64,000 bases of DNA from Planctomycetota bacterium. GTDB taxonomy: Bacteria; Planctomycetota; PUPC01; DSUN01. The position numbers and the translations under genes were made by a program. The stretch lies in assembly GCA_035384565.1 (NCBI GenBank), contig DAOOIT010000027.1, forward strand, positions 12,914-76,913, in the 5' to 3' direction. Positions 1-8,751 of this stretch are shown here, one piece after another (position 1 is the stretch's first letter; each line of letters begins with the position of its first letter). The notes under the pieces are model-generated. The model made no database searches and was not told the DNA's origin. It was given only the letters and a program-made list of their open reading frames with translations.

Positions 1-1
1 G

Positions 2-3000
2 GCGCAGCCGGTGGCTGGCGCTGCCATCGCCGTGCTCTCGAGGGCCAACCAGCAGGTCCTCAGCGGCACGTCAGACGCCAACGGCCTCGCACACTTCACG
101 GCGGTGGACTGGTCGCCCGACAAGCAGCCCTACGCGGTTGCGGCCACGAAGGGCGACGACACGGGCATCGTGCAAGTGGAGGAGACGCGGCTGGATGACT
201 CGGACCTCGATACCGGCGGCCGCCCGTACCTCGCCGAGGGCTACGAGGCGTTCGTCTACAGCGACCGCGGCATCTACCGCCCCGGCAGCGCGGTCGTCCT
301 GAGGGCGCTCGTCCGCGATGCGAACCAGGCGCCGGGCAAGGCGTTCCCCGTTCAGTTCCGCATCCAGCGCCCCGATGGGCGCGTCTACAAGACGCTGGCC
401 GCCAAGCTGAGTGGCTGGGGCAGCGCCGAGGTGACGCTCGACGTGCCGCCGCATGCCCTCACCGGCCGCTACGCGGTTGATCTGCGCCTCCCAGGCAACG
501 AGGCGCCGCTCGGCTCGCACACCTTCCAGGTGGAGGAGTTCATGCCCGACCGCATGAAGGTGGCCATCGAGGCGCCTGAGGGCCGACGGCGGGGCGGCGA
601 GAAGTTGGCCTTCACCGTGAAGGCCACTCACCTCTTCGGCGCGCCTGCGGCGGGCCGCCAGGTTGAGGCTCGTTGCGAGTTCCGGCCCGCCGACTTCAGC
701 CATCCGTCCTTCGCCGGCTACCGCTTCGCCGACAGCGGCAGGAAGTTCGCCCCCGCCGTCGAGAAGCTGGGCGAGGCCACGCTCGACGCCGGCGGCGAGA
801 GCGCCTTCGTGGCGCAGATTCCGGAGGGAATGACGCCGCCGTCGGCGGCCACGGCGCTCCTGGTCGCCAGTGTGAGCGAACTGGGAGGCCGCGCCGTCAC
901 CGCCACCGCCGAAGTGGCCGTGGACTGCTGGCCCCACTACATCGGACTCGCCAGGACGAACAAGGAGCACGCGCGGCCGGGGGCCTCGGAGCGGCTGCTC
1001 GTCGCCGCAGTGAAGCCCGACGGCTCGCCCCTGCCGTCCCTTCGGCTCGAGGGCGCCGCCTACCGGGCCATCTGGAACACGGTGCTCAAGCTCCAGGGGA
1101 ACTCGTACCGCTTCGTCTCGGAACGCGAGGAGGCGGTCGTGGGGCCTCTTGTCTGCACGATCGCGAATGGCCGTGGCGAGGTGGCCTTCACACCGCCCGA
1201 TGTGGGCGAGTACACCGTGCGCCTGGCCGACAAGGCGAGTGGGGCCTCCGCCGACATCTCCTTCTACTGTGCAGGCGAGGGCGACGTGCCCTGGACGCTG
1301 GAGAAGCCCTCCCGCGTGGAACTCGCCGCCGATAAGCGGGCCTACGCCCCCGGCGACACGGCGCGTATTCTGGTGAAGGCACCCTTCGCGGGCACCGCGC
1401 TCCTCACCGTCGAGACCGACCGCATCCACCTGGCGCGCGTGCTGCCAATGGAGAAAAACACCGCCGAGTTCACTTTCCCGGTCACCGCGATGCTCGGCCC
1501 CAACGCCTACTGCTCGGCCACCGTAATTCGCAGGGCCGCGCCCAACAGCCCGTGGGTGGTCCACCGCGCCTACGGGGCCGTGCCCGTGCTGCTGGACAAC
1601 GCCTCGCGACAACTCAAGGTCGAGGTGACGAGTCCCGAGGAGACTCGGCCCGGCCAGCCGCTGCGCGTGGCGCTGCGCGTGAGCGATGCCAGCGGCGCGG
1701 GCCGCAAGGCCGAGGTCACCCTCGCCGCCGTGGACGAGGGCATCTGCCAGCTCACGCGGTACCAGACGCCCGACCCCTGGGCGTTCTTCTTCGCAAAGCG
1801 GCGTCTCGGCGTCGGAACGTCCGACATCTATTCACTGTTGATGCCCGAGCCCGAGGCGAAGAAGGTCGGGGCGGATTCCGCGCCCGGCGGCGACGGCGGC
1901 GAGGAGTACGACCCCAGGCTGCTCAACCCCGTGAGTGTCGAGCGCGTCAAACAGGTCGCCCTCTGGCGCTCAGGCATCGAGACGGGCGACGATGGCAAGG
2001 CCGAGGTCGTGCTCGATGTGCCCCAATTCACCGGCCAGCTCCGCTTGATGGCCGTGGCGGCCTCGGCCAGCGAGTTCGGCGCCGCCGAGCGGCCGGCGCG
2101 GGTCAGGCAGCCCCTGATGCTTCAAGCCTCGTTCCCCAGGTTCCTCGCGCCGGGCGACGAGTTCGTTGTGCCGGTCACCATCTTCAACAACACGCCCGCG
2201 GGCGGCGACGTGCAGCTTGCCGTCGAGGCCGCGGGCGGCCTCGAGGTCGGCTCCGATGCGCCCCGCCAGGCTGCCGTCGGGCAAGGCCGCCAGGCGACCG
2301 TTGCCTTCACCGTCAGAGCGCCTCACGCGCCCGGCGCCGCATCGCTCACCATCCGCGCGCGCCTGGGCGACGAGGCGGCCGTCGAGACTGTCGAGCTTCC
2401 CATCCGCCCGCCCACGACGCTGCGGTTCGAGTCTGGCAGCGGTTCGGTGCCGGCGGGCCAGGCGGGGGAGTTCACCCTGCCCGGGGACTGGCTCAAGGGC
2501 ACGGCGCGCTACTGGCTCTCGTTCTCGGGCCTGCCCACGCTCAAGCTGGCCTCCAGCCTGCGCTACCTGCTGCGCTACCCCTACGGGTGCATCGAGCAGA
2601 CCACCTCCGCCGCCTTCCCCCTGCTCTACCTAGGCGACGTGGCGAGACTCGCCGAGCCGAGCCTAGAGGGCGAGGCCATCGAGCCGATGGTCCAGGCGGG
2701 CATTGACCGCGTGTTCTCGATGCAGACCTATGCCGGCGGCTTCGGCGGCTGGCCGGGCTACAGCGAGGTCTACCCCTGGGGCAGCGTCTACGCCACGCAC
2801 TTCCTGGTCGAGGCCGCCAAGGCCGGCTACGATGTGCCGAAGGACAACCTGGAGGCCGCGCTGAGCTACCTCGGCGACCTCCTCGTCAACGACCGCGGCG
2901 CCGAGGCCCCCCTGCCCGTCAAGACCTACGCCTGCCTCGTCCTCGCCCAGGCGGGCAAGCCGAACCGCTCCTGGACCCTTCGCCTCCACGAGCAGCGCGA

Positions 3001-4036
3001 CGAGTTGCCGGCCTACTCGCGCTTCCAGCTCGCCACGGCCCTCGCGCTGATGAGGGAAGACCGGTTGGCGCGCGACCTGCTGCGCGCGGCCGCCCTGACG
3101 CCCGTCGAGAAGCGGCGTGATACCGGCGACCTGCTGCACTCCTCGGCCCGCGAGGCGGCCATCCTGCTCTCGGTCTACCTCGATCTCCAGGAGAACGACC
3201 CGAACGTGCCGCTACTCGTGAAGCGCCTGGCCGACTCGATGTCCGACGGCCGCTGGAGCACCACGCAAGAAAACGCCTTCTGCCTGCTGGCGATGGGCAA
3301 GTACGCCCGGCGGCTCGGCGCGGGCAAGGCCGACTTCAGGGCGGAGATCACCGCGGGCGGCAAGCCGCTCGCCAGTGTCAGCAGCGCGGCGCCCGCGCTC
3401 CTCAAGCCCAGCGACATCGGCGGCCAGCCGGTCCGAGTCGCCGTCCAGGGCACCGGCACCCTCTACTACTACTGGGGGGCCGAGGGAATCGCCGCCAGGG
3501 AGACCCTCCAGGAACGCGACACCAGCCTGAAGGTCCGCCGCCGCTTCCTCTCGCGCGGCGGGGCGGAACTCGACCCCCGCCAGCTCCGCCAGGGCGACAT
3601 CGTCATCGTGGAGCTCACCGTGGATAATGGAGTGGCCGTCAAGAATCTGGTCGTCAACGACCTGCTGCCCGCCGGCTTCGAGATCGAGAACCCCAGGCTC
3701 GCCACCAGCGACTCTCAGGACGAAGCCGAGCCGCTGGAGCCCAAGGCGCTGATGACGCCGGACGCGGGCACCGAGAACGACGCGGCGCCGGCGGTTGTCG
3801 CGCCCCTGCCCCAACGCCCGCGGCCGTTGAATCCTGACCGCGTCGAGATGCGCGACGACCGCCTGATCCTCTTCGCCGATCTCGCCTCGCCCGGCCTCTG
3901 GCACCACCGCTACGTCGTGCGGGCCATCACCTGCGGGCGCTTCAAGCTGCCCGCACTCAACGCCTTCTGCATGTACAATCCCGACATTTGCAGCATCTAC
4001 GGGGCGGGCACCATCGAGGTCATTGGGAAGCGATGA
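2..4036 (+). CDS. Alpha-2-macroglobulin family protein (5' end outside window)
   Basis: Bacterial alpha-2-macroglobulin, an envelope protease trap that covalently captures attacking proteases. The frame is open from the first bases of the window, so the signal peptide and first domains lie upstream; 1344 residues are present. Visible are the conserved MG-domain motif DRGIYRPG near residue 88 and the thioester motif CIEQ in the context YPYGCIEQTTS (Cys codon 2588-2590), followed by the helical thioester domain and a C-terminal beta domain. The intact Cys and Gln imply a working thioester. The stop overlaps the next gene by ATGA, so the two are translationally coupled. Pairing with PBP1C is the known yfhM-pbpC arrangement of Proteobacteria, in which the trap is thought to guard cell-wall repair. 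Family call is certain; target proteases are unknown. Confidence 0.93.
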   Translation, partial: AQPVAGAAIAVLSRANQQVLSGTSDANGLAHFTAVDWSPDKQPYAVAATKGDDTGIVQVEETRLDDSDLDTGGRPYLAEGYEAFVYSDRGIYRPGSAVVLRALVRDANQAPGKAFPVQFRIQRPDGRVYKTLAAKLSGWGSAEVTLDVPPHALTGRYAVDLRLPGNEAPLGSHTFQVEEFMPDRMKVAIEAPEGRRRGGEKLAFTVKATHLFGAPAAGRQVEARCEFRPADFSHPSFAGYRFADSGRKFAPAVEKLGEATLDAGGESAFVAQIPEGMTPPSAATALLVASVSELGGRAVTATAEVAVDCWPHYIGLARTNKEHARPGASERLLVAAVKPDGSPLPSLRLEGAAYRAIWNTVLKLQGNSYRFVSEREEAVVGPLVCTIANGRGEVAFTPPDVGEYTVRLADKASGASADISFYCAGEGDVPWTLEKPSRVELAADKRAYAPGDTARILVKAPFAGTALLTVETDRIHLARVLPMEKNTAEFTFPVTAMLGPNAYCSATVIRRAAPNSPWVVHRAYGAVPVLLDNASRQLKVEVTSPEETRPGQPLRVALRVSDASGAGRKAEVTLAAVDEGICQLTRYQTPDPWAFFFAKRRLGVGTSDIYSLLMPEPEAKKVGADSAPGGDGGEEYDPRLLNPVSVERVKQVALWRSGIETGDDGKAEVVLDVPQFTGQLRLMAVAASASEFGAAERPARVRQPLMLQASFPRFLAPGDEFVVPVTIFNNTPAGGDVQLAVEAAGGLEVGSDAPRQAAVGQGRQATVAFTVRAPHAPGAASLTIRARLGDEAAVETVELPIRPPTTLRFESGSGSVPAGQAGEFTLPGDWLKGTARYWLSFSGLPTLKLASSLRYLLRYPYGCIEQTTSAAFPLLYLGDVARLAEPSLEGEAIEPMVQAGIDRVFSMQTYAGGFGGWPGYSEVYPWGSVYATHFLVEAAKAGYDVPKDNLEAALSYLGDLLVNDRGAEAPLPVKTYACLVLAQAGKPNRSWTLRLHEQRDELPAYSRFQLATALALMREDRLARDLLRAAALTPVEKRRDTGDLLHSSAREAAILLSVYLDLQENDPNVPLLVKRLADSMSDGRWSTTQENAFCLLAMGKYARRLGAGKADFRAEITAGGKPLASVSSAAPALLKPSDIGGQPVRVAVQGTGTLYYYWGAEGIAARETLQERDTSLKVRRRFLSRGGAELDPRQLRQGDIVIVELTVDNGVAVKNLVVNDLLPAGFEIENPRLATSDSQDEAEPLEPKALMTPDAGTENDAAPAVVAPLPQRPRPLNPDRVEMRDDRLILFADLASPGLWHHRYVVRAITCGRFKLPALNAFCMYNPDICSIYGAGTIEVIGKR

Positions 4037-6375
4037 CGGGCACTCCTCCGCACAGGCCGCGCAGAGGGCGCCGGCGGGCGTGCATCGCCCTCCTGGCCGC
4101 GCTAGTGGCACCGAAGCTGGCCTTCGTGGCGCTCGACGTCCTGTTCCCGTTCCCACAGCGCCACCTCGATCGCCTCGCCAGCCCCACAGCGGCCCCGCGC
4201 GTGCTCGACCGCGCGGGGAACGTGCTCCAGGCGTTCGTCGCCGCCGACGACTCCTGGTCGTTCCCCGTGCCACTGAGCGAGATGAGCCCACACCTGGCCG
4301 AGGCCACAATAGCGGTGGAGGACGGGCGCTTCCGGAGCCACCGCGGCGTGGACGCGCTGGCGGTCGCTCGCGCCGCGTGGTCGAACCTCGCGCGCCTGCG
4401 CACCGTGTCGGGCGCCTCCACGATCACCATGCAGACGGTTCGCCTGCTCGAGCCGCGCCGCCGCACGCTCGCGGCGAAGCTCATCGAGGCGTTCCGTGCC
4501 CTCCAGCTCGAAGAGCTTCGAGCCAAGGACGAGATTCTCGCGGGCTACCTGAACCTGGCGCCGTATGGCGGCAACTTCACGGGCGCCGAGGCCGCCTCGC
4601 TCGCCTACTTCGGCAAGCACGCGCGCGACCTCACGCTGGCCGAGGCCGCGCTGCTAGCCGGCCTGCCCCAGGCCCCCTCGCGTCTGCGCCCCGACCGCTT
4701 CCCCGATCGGGCGCGGGCGCGCCGGGAGGCCGTTCTCCGCCGCATGCTCTCGCGCGGCGCGATCCGCTCCGAGGCATTCGAGCTGGCCAACCGGGAGCCT
4801 AGTGTCGCGCAGCGCGTGCCCTTCCCCTGTGCGGCGCCGCACTGGGTCCAGCTCGTGCGCCAGCGCTTCCCGGGCCGGGCCACTCTGCACACCACGCTCG
4901 ACCCGCAGACTCAGCACGTTGCCGCGACAGCTCTCCGCGAGGCCGTCGCCGCGGTGGACGGCGCGGGCATCTCGAACGGCGCCGCTGTGGTGCTTGAGAA
5001 CGAAACCGGCGCCGTGCGGGCCCTCGTTGGCTCATGCGATTTCCTCGCAGAGCAGGATGGCCAAGTGAACGGGGCCACGGCGCCGCGCTCGCCCGGCTCA
5101 GCCTTGAAGCCGTTCACCTACGCCCTCGCTTTCGAGCGGGGCCTGTGCACCCCCGACGCCATCCTGGCCGATGTGCCGGCCAGCTACACGGGCTATGAGC
5201 CCGAGAACTACGACCACACCTGCCGCGGCCCGGTCCCCGCGCGCGAGGCCCTGGCCGCCTCGCTTAACATTCCGGCGGTCCGCCTCGCGCGCGAGGTGGG
5301 CCACCAAAGTCTGTTCTCTTTCCTCAAGCAACTGGGCTTCACCACCCTCACCCGCGATGCCGACCACTACGGTCTCGCCCTCACGCTCGGCTCGGTGGAG
5401 GTGACGCTGCTCGACCTCACCAGCGCCTACGCGGCCCTGGCCCGCCTCGGCGTGTGCCGCGAGCCGCGCCTCCTCGAGACCGAGCCGGTCTCCGAGGGGC
5501 GGCGCGTGTTATCGGACGGGGCCGCGTGGCTGGTCCTGGAGGCCCTCTCGGACGCGCGCCGGCTCGGCCTCGGGCCCCGCTGGGAACCGGCAGAGGGCCT
5601 GCCGCGCCTGGCCTGGAAGACCGGCACCTCGCACGGCCACCGCGACGCCTGGACGGTGGCCTGCACGCCCCGCCACACAGTGGGCGTGTGGCTGGGCAAC
5701 TTCTCGGGACGCCCCGCGCGGGAGCTCGTAGGCGTCCAGGCAGCGGCGCCGGTGGCGGCGCGAATCCTCGACTGGATCGAGGCCGGCCGTCCTTCCCAGC
5801 CGTTCGCGAGGCCCGAGTGCGTGCAACTTGCGGCCCTTTGCGCCGTGAGCGGCATGCGGGCAGGCCCTCACTGCCCAGCGGCCACCCAGGGTCTCACCCT
5901 TCGAACGAGTGGCGTCGCCGGCGTTTGCTCAGTGCACGTGCCGGTGAAGGTGGATGCCACCACGGGCGTGCGCCTGTGCCCGCGGTGCGCCGGCAACCAC
6001 GCGAGCGCGGCCCGTGTGGCGGAATGCTGGCCGCCGGAGCTGGCCGCATGGCTGCGGCATCACGGCCGGGGCGGGAACCTGCCGCCGCCCCACAACCCTG
6101 CGTGCGCGAGCGTCGCCTCGGCCGACACCCCGCCACGCGTCCTCTCCCCCGTGCCTGGGCAGACCTATGTGTTGCTCGCTGATGCGCCGCATCAGCGGTT
6201 GACGCTCAGGGCCGCGAGCCGCGCGGGCACGCTCTACTGGTTTGTCAATGGCGTCCTGGTGGCCGCGGGCGCTCCGCTCGAGCCCGCCTTCTGGCCACTC
6301 CGCCCCGGCACCCATACCATCACCTGCGCCGACGATGCCGGGCTGGGCACGTCGCTCACCATCGCCGTGAGATAG
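4033..6375 (+). CDS. pbpC: Penicillin-binding protein 1C, bifunctional transglycosylase/transpeptidase
   Basis: Class A PBP of the PbpC type, 780 aa, close to the usual length. The start is the ATG overlapping the upstream stop (ATGA); an in-frame ATG at 3988 would only run back into the upstream gene. An N-terminal membrane anchor (about residues 15-40) is followed by the GT51 transglycosylase domain with catalytic Glu96 in VEDGRFRSHRG and the STITMQ motif, then the transpeptidase domain with S356ALK, S410LN and K529TG. A C-terminal beta-sandwich typical of PBP1C follows. It would polymerise lipid II and cross-link peptidoglycan in the periplasm. It converges on the glycosyltransferase gene, with 11 bp between the two stops. 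Confidence 0.93.
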   Translation: MTGTPPHRPRRGRRRACIALLAALVAPKLAFVALDVLFPFPQRHLDRLASPTAAPRVLDRAGNVLQAFVAADDSWSFPVPLSEMSPHLAEATIAVEDGRFRSHRGVDALAVARAAWSNLARLRTVSGASTITMQTVRLLEPRRRTLAAKLIEAFRALQLEELRAKDEILAGYLNLAPYGGNFTGAEAASLAYFGKHARDLTLAEAALLAGLPQAPSRLRPDRFPDRARARREAVLRRMLSRGAIRSEAFELANREPSVAQRVPFPCAAPHWVQLVRQRFPGRATLHTTLDPQTQHVAATALREAVAAVDGAGISNGAAVVLENETGAVRALVGSCDFLAEQDGQVNGATAPRSPGSALKPFTYALAFERGLCTPDAILADVPASYTGYEPENYDHTCRGPVPAREALAASLNIPAVRLAREVGHQSLFSFLKQLGFTTLTRDADHYGLALTLGSVEVTLLDLTSAYAALARLGVCREPRLLETEPVSEGRRVLSDGAAWLVLEALSDARRLGLGPRWEPAEGLPRLAWKTGTSHGHRDAWTVACTPRHTVGVWLGNFSGRPARELVGVQAAAPVAARILDWIEAGRPSQPFARPECVQLAALCAVSGMRAGPHCPAATQGLTLRTSGVAGVCSVHVPVKVDATTGVRLCPRCAGNHASAARVAECWPPELAAWLRHHGRGGNLPPPHNPACASVASADTPPRVLSPVPGQTYVLLADAPHQRLTLRAASRAGTLYWFVNGVLVAAGAPLEPAFWPLRPGTHTITCADDAGLGTSLTIAVR

Positions 6376-6386
6376 CGGGCGTGGAG

Positions 6387-7565
6387 CTACCCGCGGTCTG
6401 CGAGCAGCCGGCGGTAGAGCTCGTCGAGGCGGGCGACCATCGTCTGCCAGCGGAAGCGATCCCTGCACAGCTCGCGGCCGCGCGCAGCCATGGCGGCGGC
6501 CTGCTCGGGCCGCTCGATGATCTCGCACAGCGATGCCACCAGGCCCTCCACCGACTGGGGCGGCACCAGATAGCCGGTCTCGCCGGGACGCACCACCTCG
6601 CGTGCGCCGTCCACGTCGAACGACACGACGGGCTTGCCGGCCAGCAGGGCCTGCGGGAGCACGCGCGCCAGGCCCTCGCGCAGCGAGGCGTGCACCAGCG
6701 CATCCATCGCCGAAATGCAGGCCGGCACCTGGCTCGACGGCACGAGGCCGGCGAACGTGATCGCATCGCGCACGCCCAGCCGCAGGGCCTGCGCCTCGAG
6801 CGCCTCGCGGAGAATGCCATCGCCGACGAAGAGGAAGCGGACGTTCGGATGGGCCTCTCGAACGCGCCTCGCGGCCTCGAGCACGTACTCGTAGCCCTTG
6901 AGCTCGAAGAGGCGGGCAACCTTGCCGACGACGAACTCGTCGTCCCCGAAGCCCAGACGGCTGCGCATCGCGCGGCGGTGCACATCGCATTCGAGGAACG
7001 CTTCGGTCTCCATGCCGCTGTAGATGGTGGTGAACTTCGGGCGGTCGGCCACGCCAGCGGCCGCGGCCTGCTCGGCCATCGCATCGGCCACGCAAACGAG
7101 GGCGTTGCTCCACCGAGCCGCTTTGCGCTCCAGCCACGCGTAGAGGCGATTCCGCCAGCCCTTCTCATAGGGGTGGAACGGCAGGCCGTGGATCGTGTGG
7201 ACGGTGATGGGCACGCGCTCGGCATGGGCGGCGTAGCGGCCCAGGATGCCTGCCTTGGAGCTGTGGGTGTGGACGATCTGCGGGCGGAGCTGCCGGAGGA
7301 TGCGACGCAGGGCGCGGACCGAGGCGAAGTCGCGCAGCGGATGGATGGCTCGCCGCATCTGGGGCACGAGGATCACCTGGAGCCCCAGGCGCTCGGCCTC
7401 GCTGAGCAGTTCGCCCTCAGGGCCGAGGGCCGGGCCGGTGACCAGCGTGACGTCGTAGTCGGGGTTCTCGTGCAGGCCGCGGCAGGTGAGCAGCGTGTTC
7501 TCCTGGGCGCCGCCCAGGATCATGCGCGTGATGATGTGCACGATGCGGATGCGCGAATCGCTCAC
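6387..7565 (-). CDS. GT4-family glycosyltransferase
   Basis: 392-aa GT-B fold glycosyltransferase of family GT4. The N-terminal half opens with IRIVHIITRMILGGAQENT, the GGAQ acceptor-side loop of this family, and contains HTHSSKAGILGR. The C-terminal nucleotide-sugar half has VARLFELKGYEYVLEAA, FVGDGILREAL and the EGLARVLPQALLAGKPVV region; the usual EGxxxxxxEA signature reads EGLARVLPQA, so the second Glu of the EX7E motif is Gln. The start is the GTG that overlaps the truA stop (GTGA), so translation is coupled to truA. It is probably a cytoplasmic enzyme adding sugars to a surface or exported glycan; donor and acceptor cannot be told from sequence. The Glu-to-Gln change occurs in some active GT4 members and is not proof of inactivity. 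Confidence 0.85.
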   Translation of the reverse strand: MSDSRIRIVHIITRMILGGAQENTLLTCRGLHENPDYDVTLVTGPALGPEGELLSEAERLGLQVILVPQMRRAIHPLRDFASVRALRRILRQLRPQIVHTHSSKAGILGRYAAHAERVPITVHTIHGLPFHPYEKGWRNRLYAWLERKAARWSNALVCVADAMAEQAAAAGVADRPKFTTIYSGMETEAFLECDVHRRAMRSRLGFGDDEFVVGKVARLFELKGYEYVLEAARRVREAHPNVRFLFVGDGILREALEAQALRLGVRDAITFAGLVPSSQVPACISAMDALVHASLREGLARVLPQALLAGKPVVSFDVDGAREVVRPGETGYLVPPQSVEGLVASLCEIIERPEQAAAMAARGRELCRDRFRWQTMVARLDELYRRLLADRG

Positions 7566-8314
7566 TCGTAGTCCACCTGCATCAGGCACAGGCCCCTGGC
7601 GGGCGCGGTCCTGCCTGCCCGCGTGCGGTCGCGCGACTCCAGGAGGCGAGTCACGTCCTCCGGGGGACGTTTGCCCGAGCCTACCTCGAGCAGCGTGCCG
7701 ACCATGGCTCGCACCATGTTGTAGAGGAAGCCGTTGGCGGCGACATAGTAGTCGAGGCGCTCGCCTGCCTCGACGAGCTCGCTGCGGCTGACCGTGCGCA
7801 CGGTGCCCTCGCCGGCCGAGTGGGACTCGAAGACCGCGAAGTCGTGTTCGCCGAGGAATAGCGCCGCGGCCTGTCGCATCGCCGCCACGTCGAGCGGGAA
7901 CCGATGCCAGTGCACAAAGGCGGCCCCCACGGCGGGCCGCACGGGGCGGCGCACGATGCGGTAGCGGTAGGTCTTGCACTTCGCCGAGTAGCGCGCGTGG
8001 AAGTCGGCCGGCGCGTCTTCGGCCCGCAGCACCGCGATGTCGTCGGGCACGTGGGCGTTGATCGCATGGGGCAGCCGTTCGGCGGCGAGGCGCGTGCTCG
8101 TGCGGAAGTTGGCCACTTGCCCGAGGGCGTGCACGCCGGCATCGGTGCGGCCCGATCCGCAAAGCGTCACCTCGTGCCCGACCACCTGGGCGATCCCCTC
8201 TTCGAGCGTCTGCTGGATGGTGGAGGCATTGGCCTGGCGCTGCCAGCCGTGGTAGCGGGTGCCGTCGTACTCGATGAGCAACTTGATGTTGCGCCCAAGC
8301 TCGTGGCTGGTCAT
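7562..8314 (-). CDS. truA: tRNA pseudouridine(38-40) synthase
   Basis: 250-aa TruA, which converts U38-U40 in the anticodon stem-loop of many tRNAs to pseudouridine. The catalytic Asp58 lies in GSGRTDAGVHALGQVANF, and the N-terminus IKLLIEYDGTRYHGWQRQ is characteristic. Length is normal for the family. A strong promoter (8348-8376) lies 34 bp upstream of the start. It is the first gene of a two-gene unit with the glycosyltransferase, overlapping it by GTGA; the two are not obviously linked in function. Confidence 0.95.
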   Translation of the reverse strand: MTSHELGRNIKLLIEYDGTRYHGWQRQANASTIQQTLEEGIAQVVGHEVTLCGSGRTDAGVHALGQVANFRTSTRLAAERLPHAINAHVPDDIAVLRAEDAPADFHARYSAKCKTYRYRIVRRPVRPAVGAAFVHWHRFPLDVAAMRQAAALFLGEHDFAVFESHSAGEGTVRTVSRSELVEAGERLDYYVAANGFLYNMVRAMVGTLLEVGSGKRPPEDVTRLLESRDRTRAGRTAPARGLCLMQVDYE

Positions 8315-8347
8315 GGCGTCTCACGCGACCGAGAGCCTCCCTACGCT

Positions 8348-8376
8348 ATGATAGGGGTCGGCGGCAGCCGGGTCAA
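8348..8376 (-). promoter_or_regulatory. Promoter of truA
   Basis: On the minus strand TTGACC, 17 bp, TATCAT. It is divergent from, and 11 bp away from, the plus-strand promoter at 8388-8416. Confidence 0.75.
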
Positions 8377-8387
8377 GGCGCGGCGTC

Positions 8388-8416
8388 TTGCGCGTCCGGG
8401 CGACGAGCGGTATACT
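8388..8416 (+). promoter_or_regulatory. Promoter of the small membrane protein / asnB unit
   Basis: TTGCGC, 17 bp, TATACT. The predicted start of transcription near 8423 gives a leader of about 30 nt before the ATG at 8454. Confidence 0.7.
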
Positions 8417-8453
8417 CTCGGAGGGTCGCGCCCCCCGTTGAGGTGTACCGCCC

Positions 8454-8738
8454 ATGCCCGAGCCGCCCCCTGCATCGTCGCGCCGCTTCCCCCTGTGGGA
8501 AACCGTGGCGATCTTCCTCGCCATCGCCTCGCTGTGGCCTGCCTACATCCTGAAGTGGGAGGGGCCGGGCTGGCGCGTCCTGAGCTATGTCATGCTGGCC
8601 GTGATGGCCGCGGTGTTCGTGCGGCGGCTGCTCGCCTTCGAGCGGCTCAAGGACGAGGCGGACACGAGGCGCCAACGGGCCGCCGGCGAGCAGGGGCGGA
8701 CACGTCTGCCCTGGGAGCCCCCGACGGGTGCTCCGTGA
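8454..8738 (+). CDS. Small membrane protein of unknown function
   Basis: 94 aa. I do not recognise a family. Two hydrophobic segments are visible (about residues 14-30 and 41-57), separated by a short loop, followed by a charged, Arg/Glu-rich tail that is probably cytoplasmic. It sits just behind a consensus promoter and 13 bp before asnB, whose ribosome-binding site lies directly after its stop, so the two are probably co-transcribed. A GAGGTG element upstream of the ATG may serve as ribosome-binding site. Confidence 0.65.
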   Translation: MPEPPPASSRRFPLWETVAIFLAIASLWPAYILKWEGPGWRVLSYVMLAVMAAVFVRRLLAFERLKDEADTRRQRAAGEQGRTRLPWEPPTGAP

Positions 8739-8751
8739 ACTGTGAGGCCGA

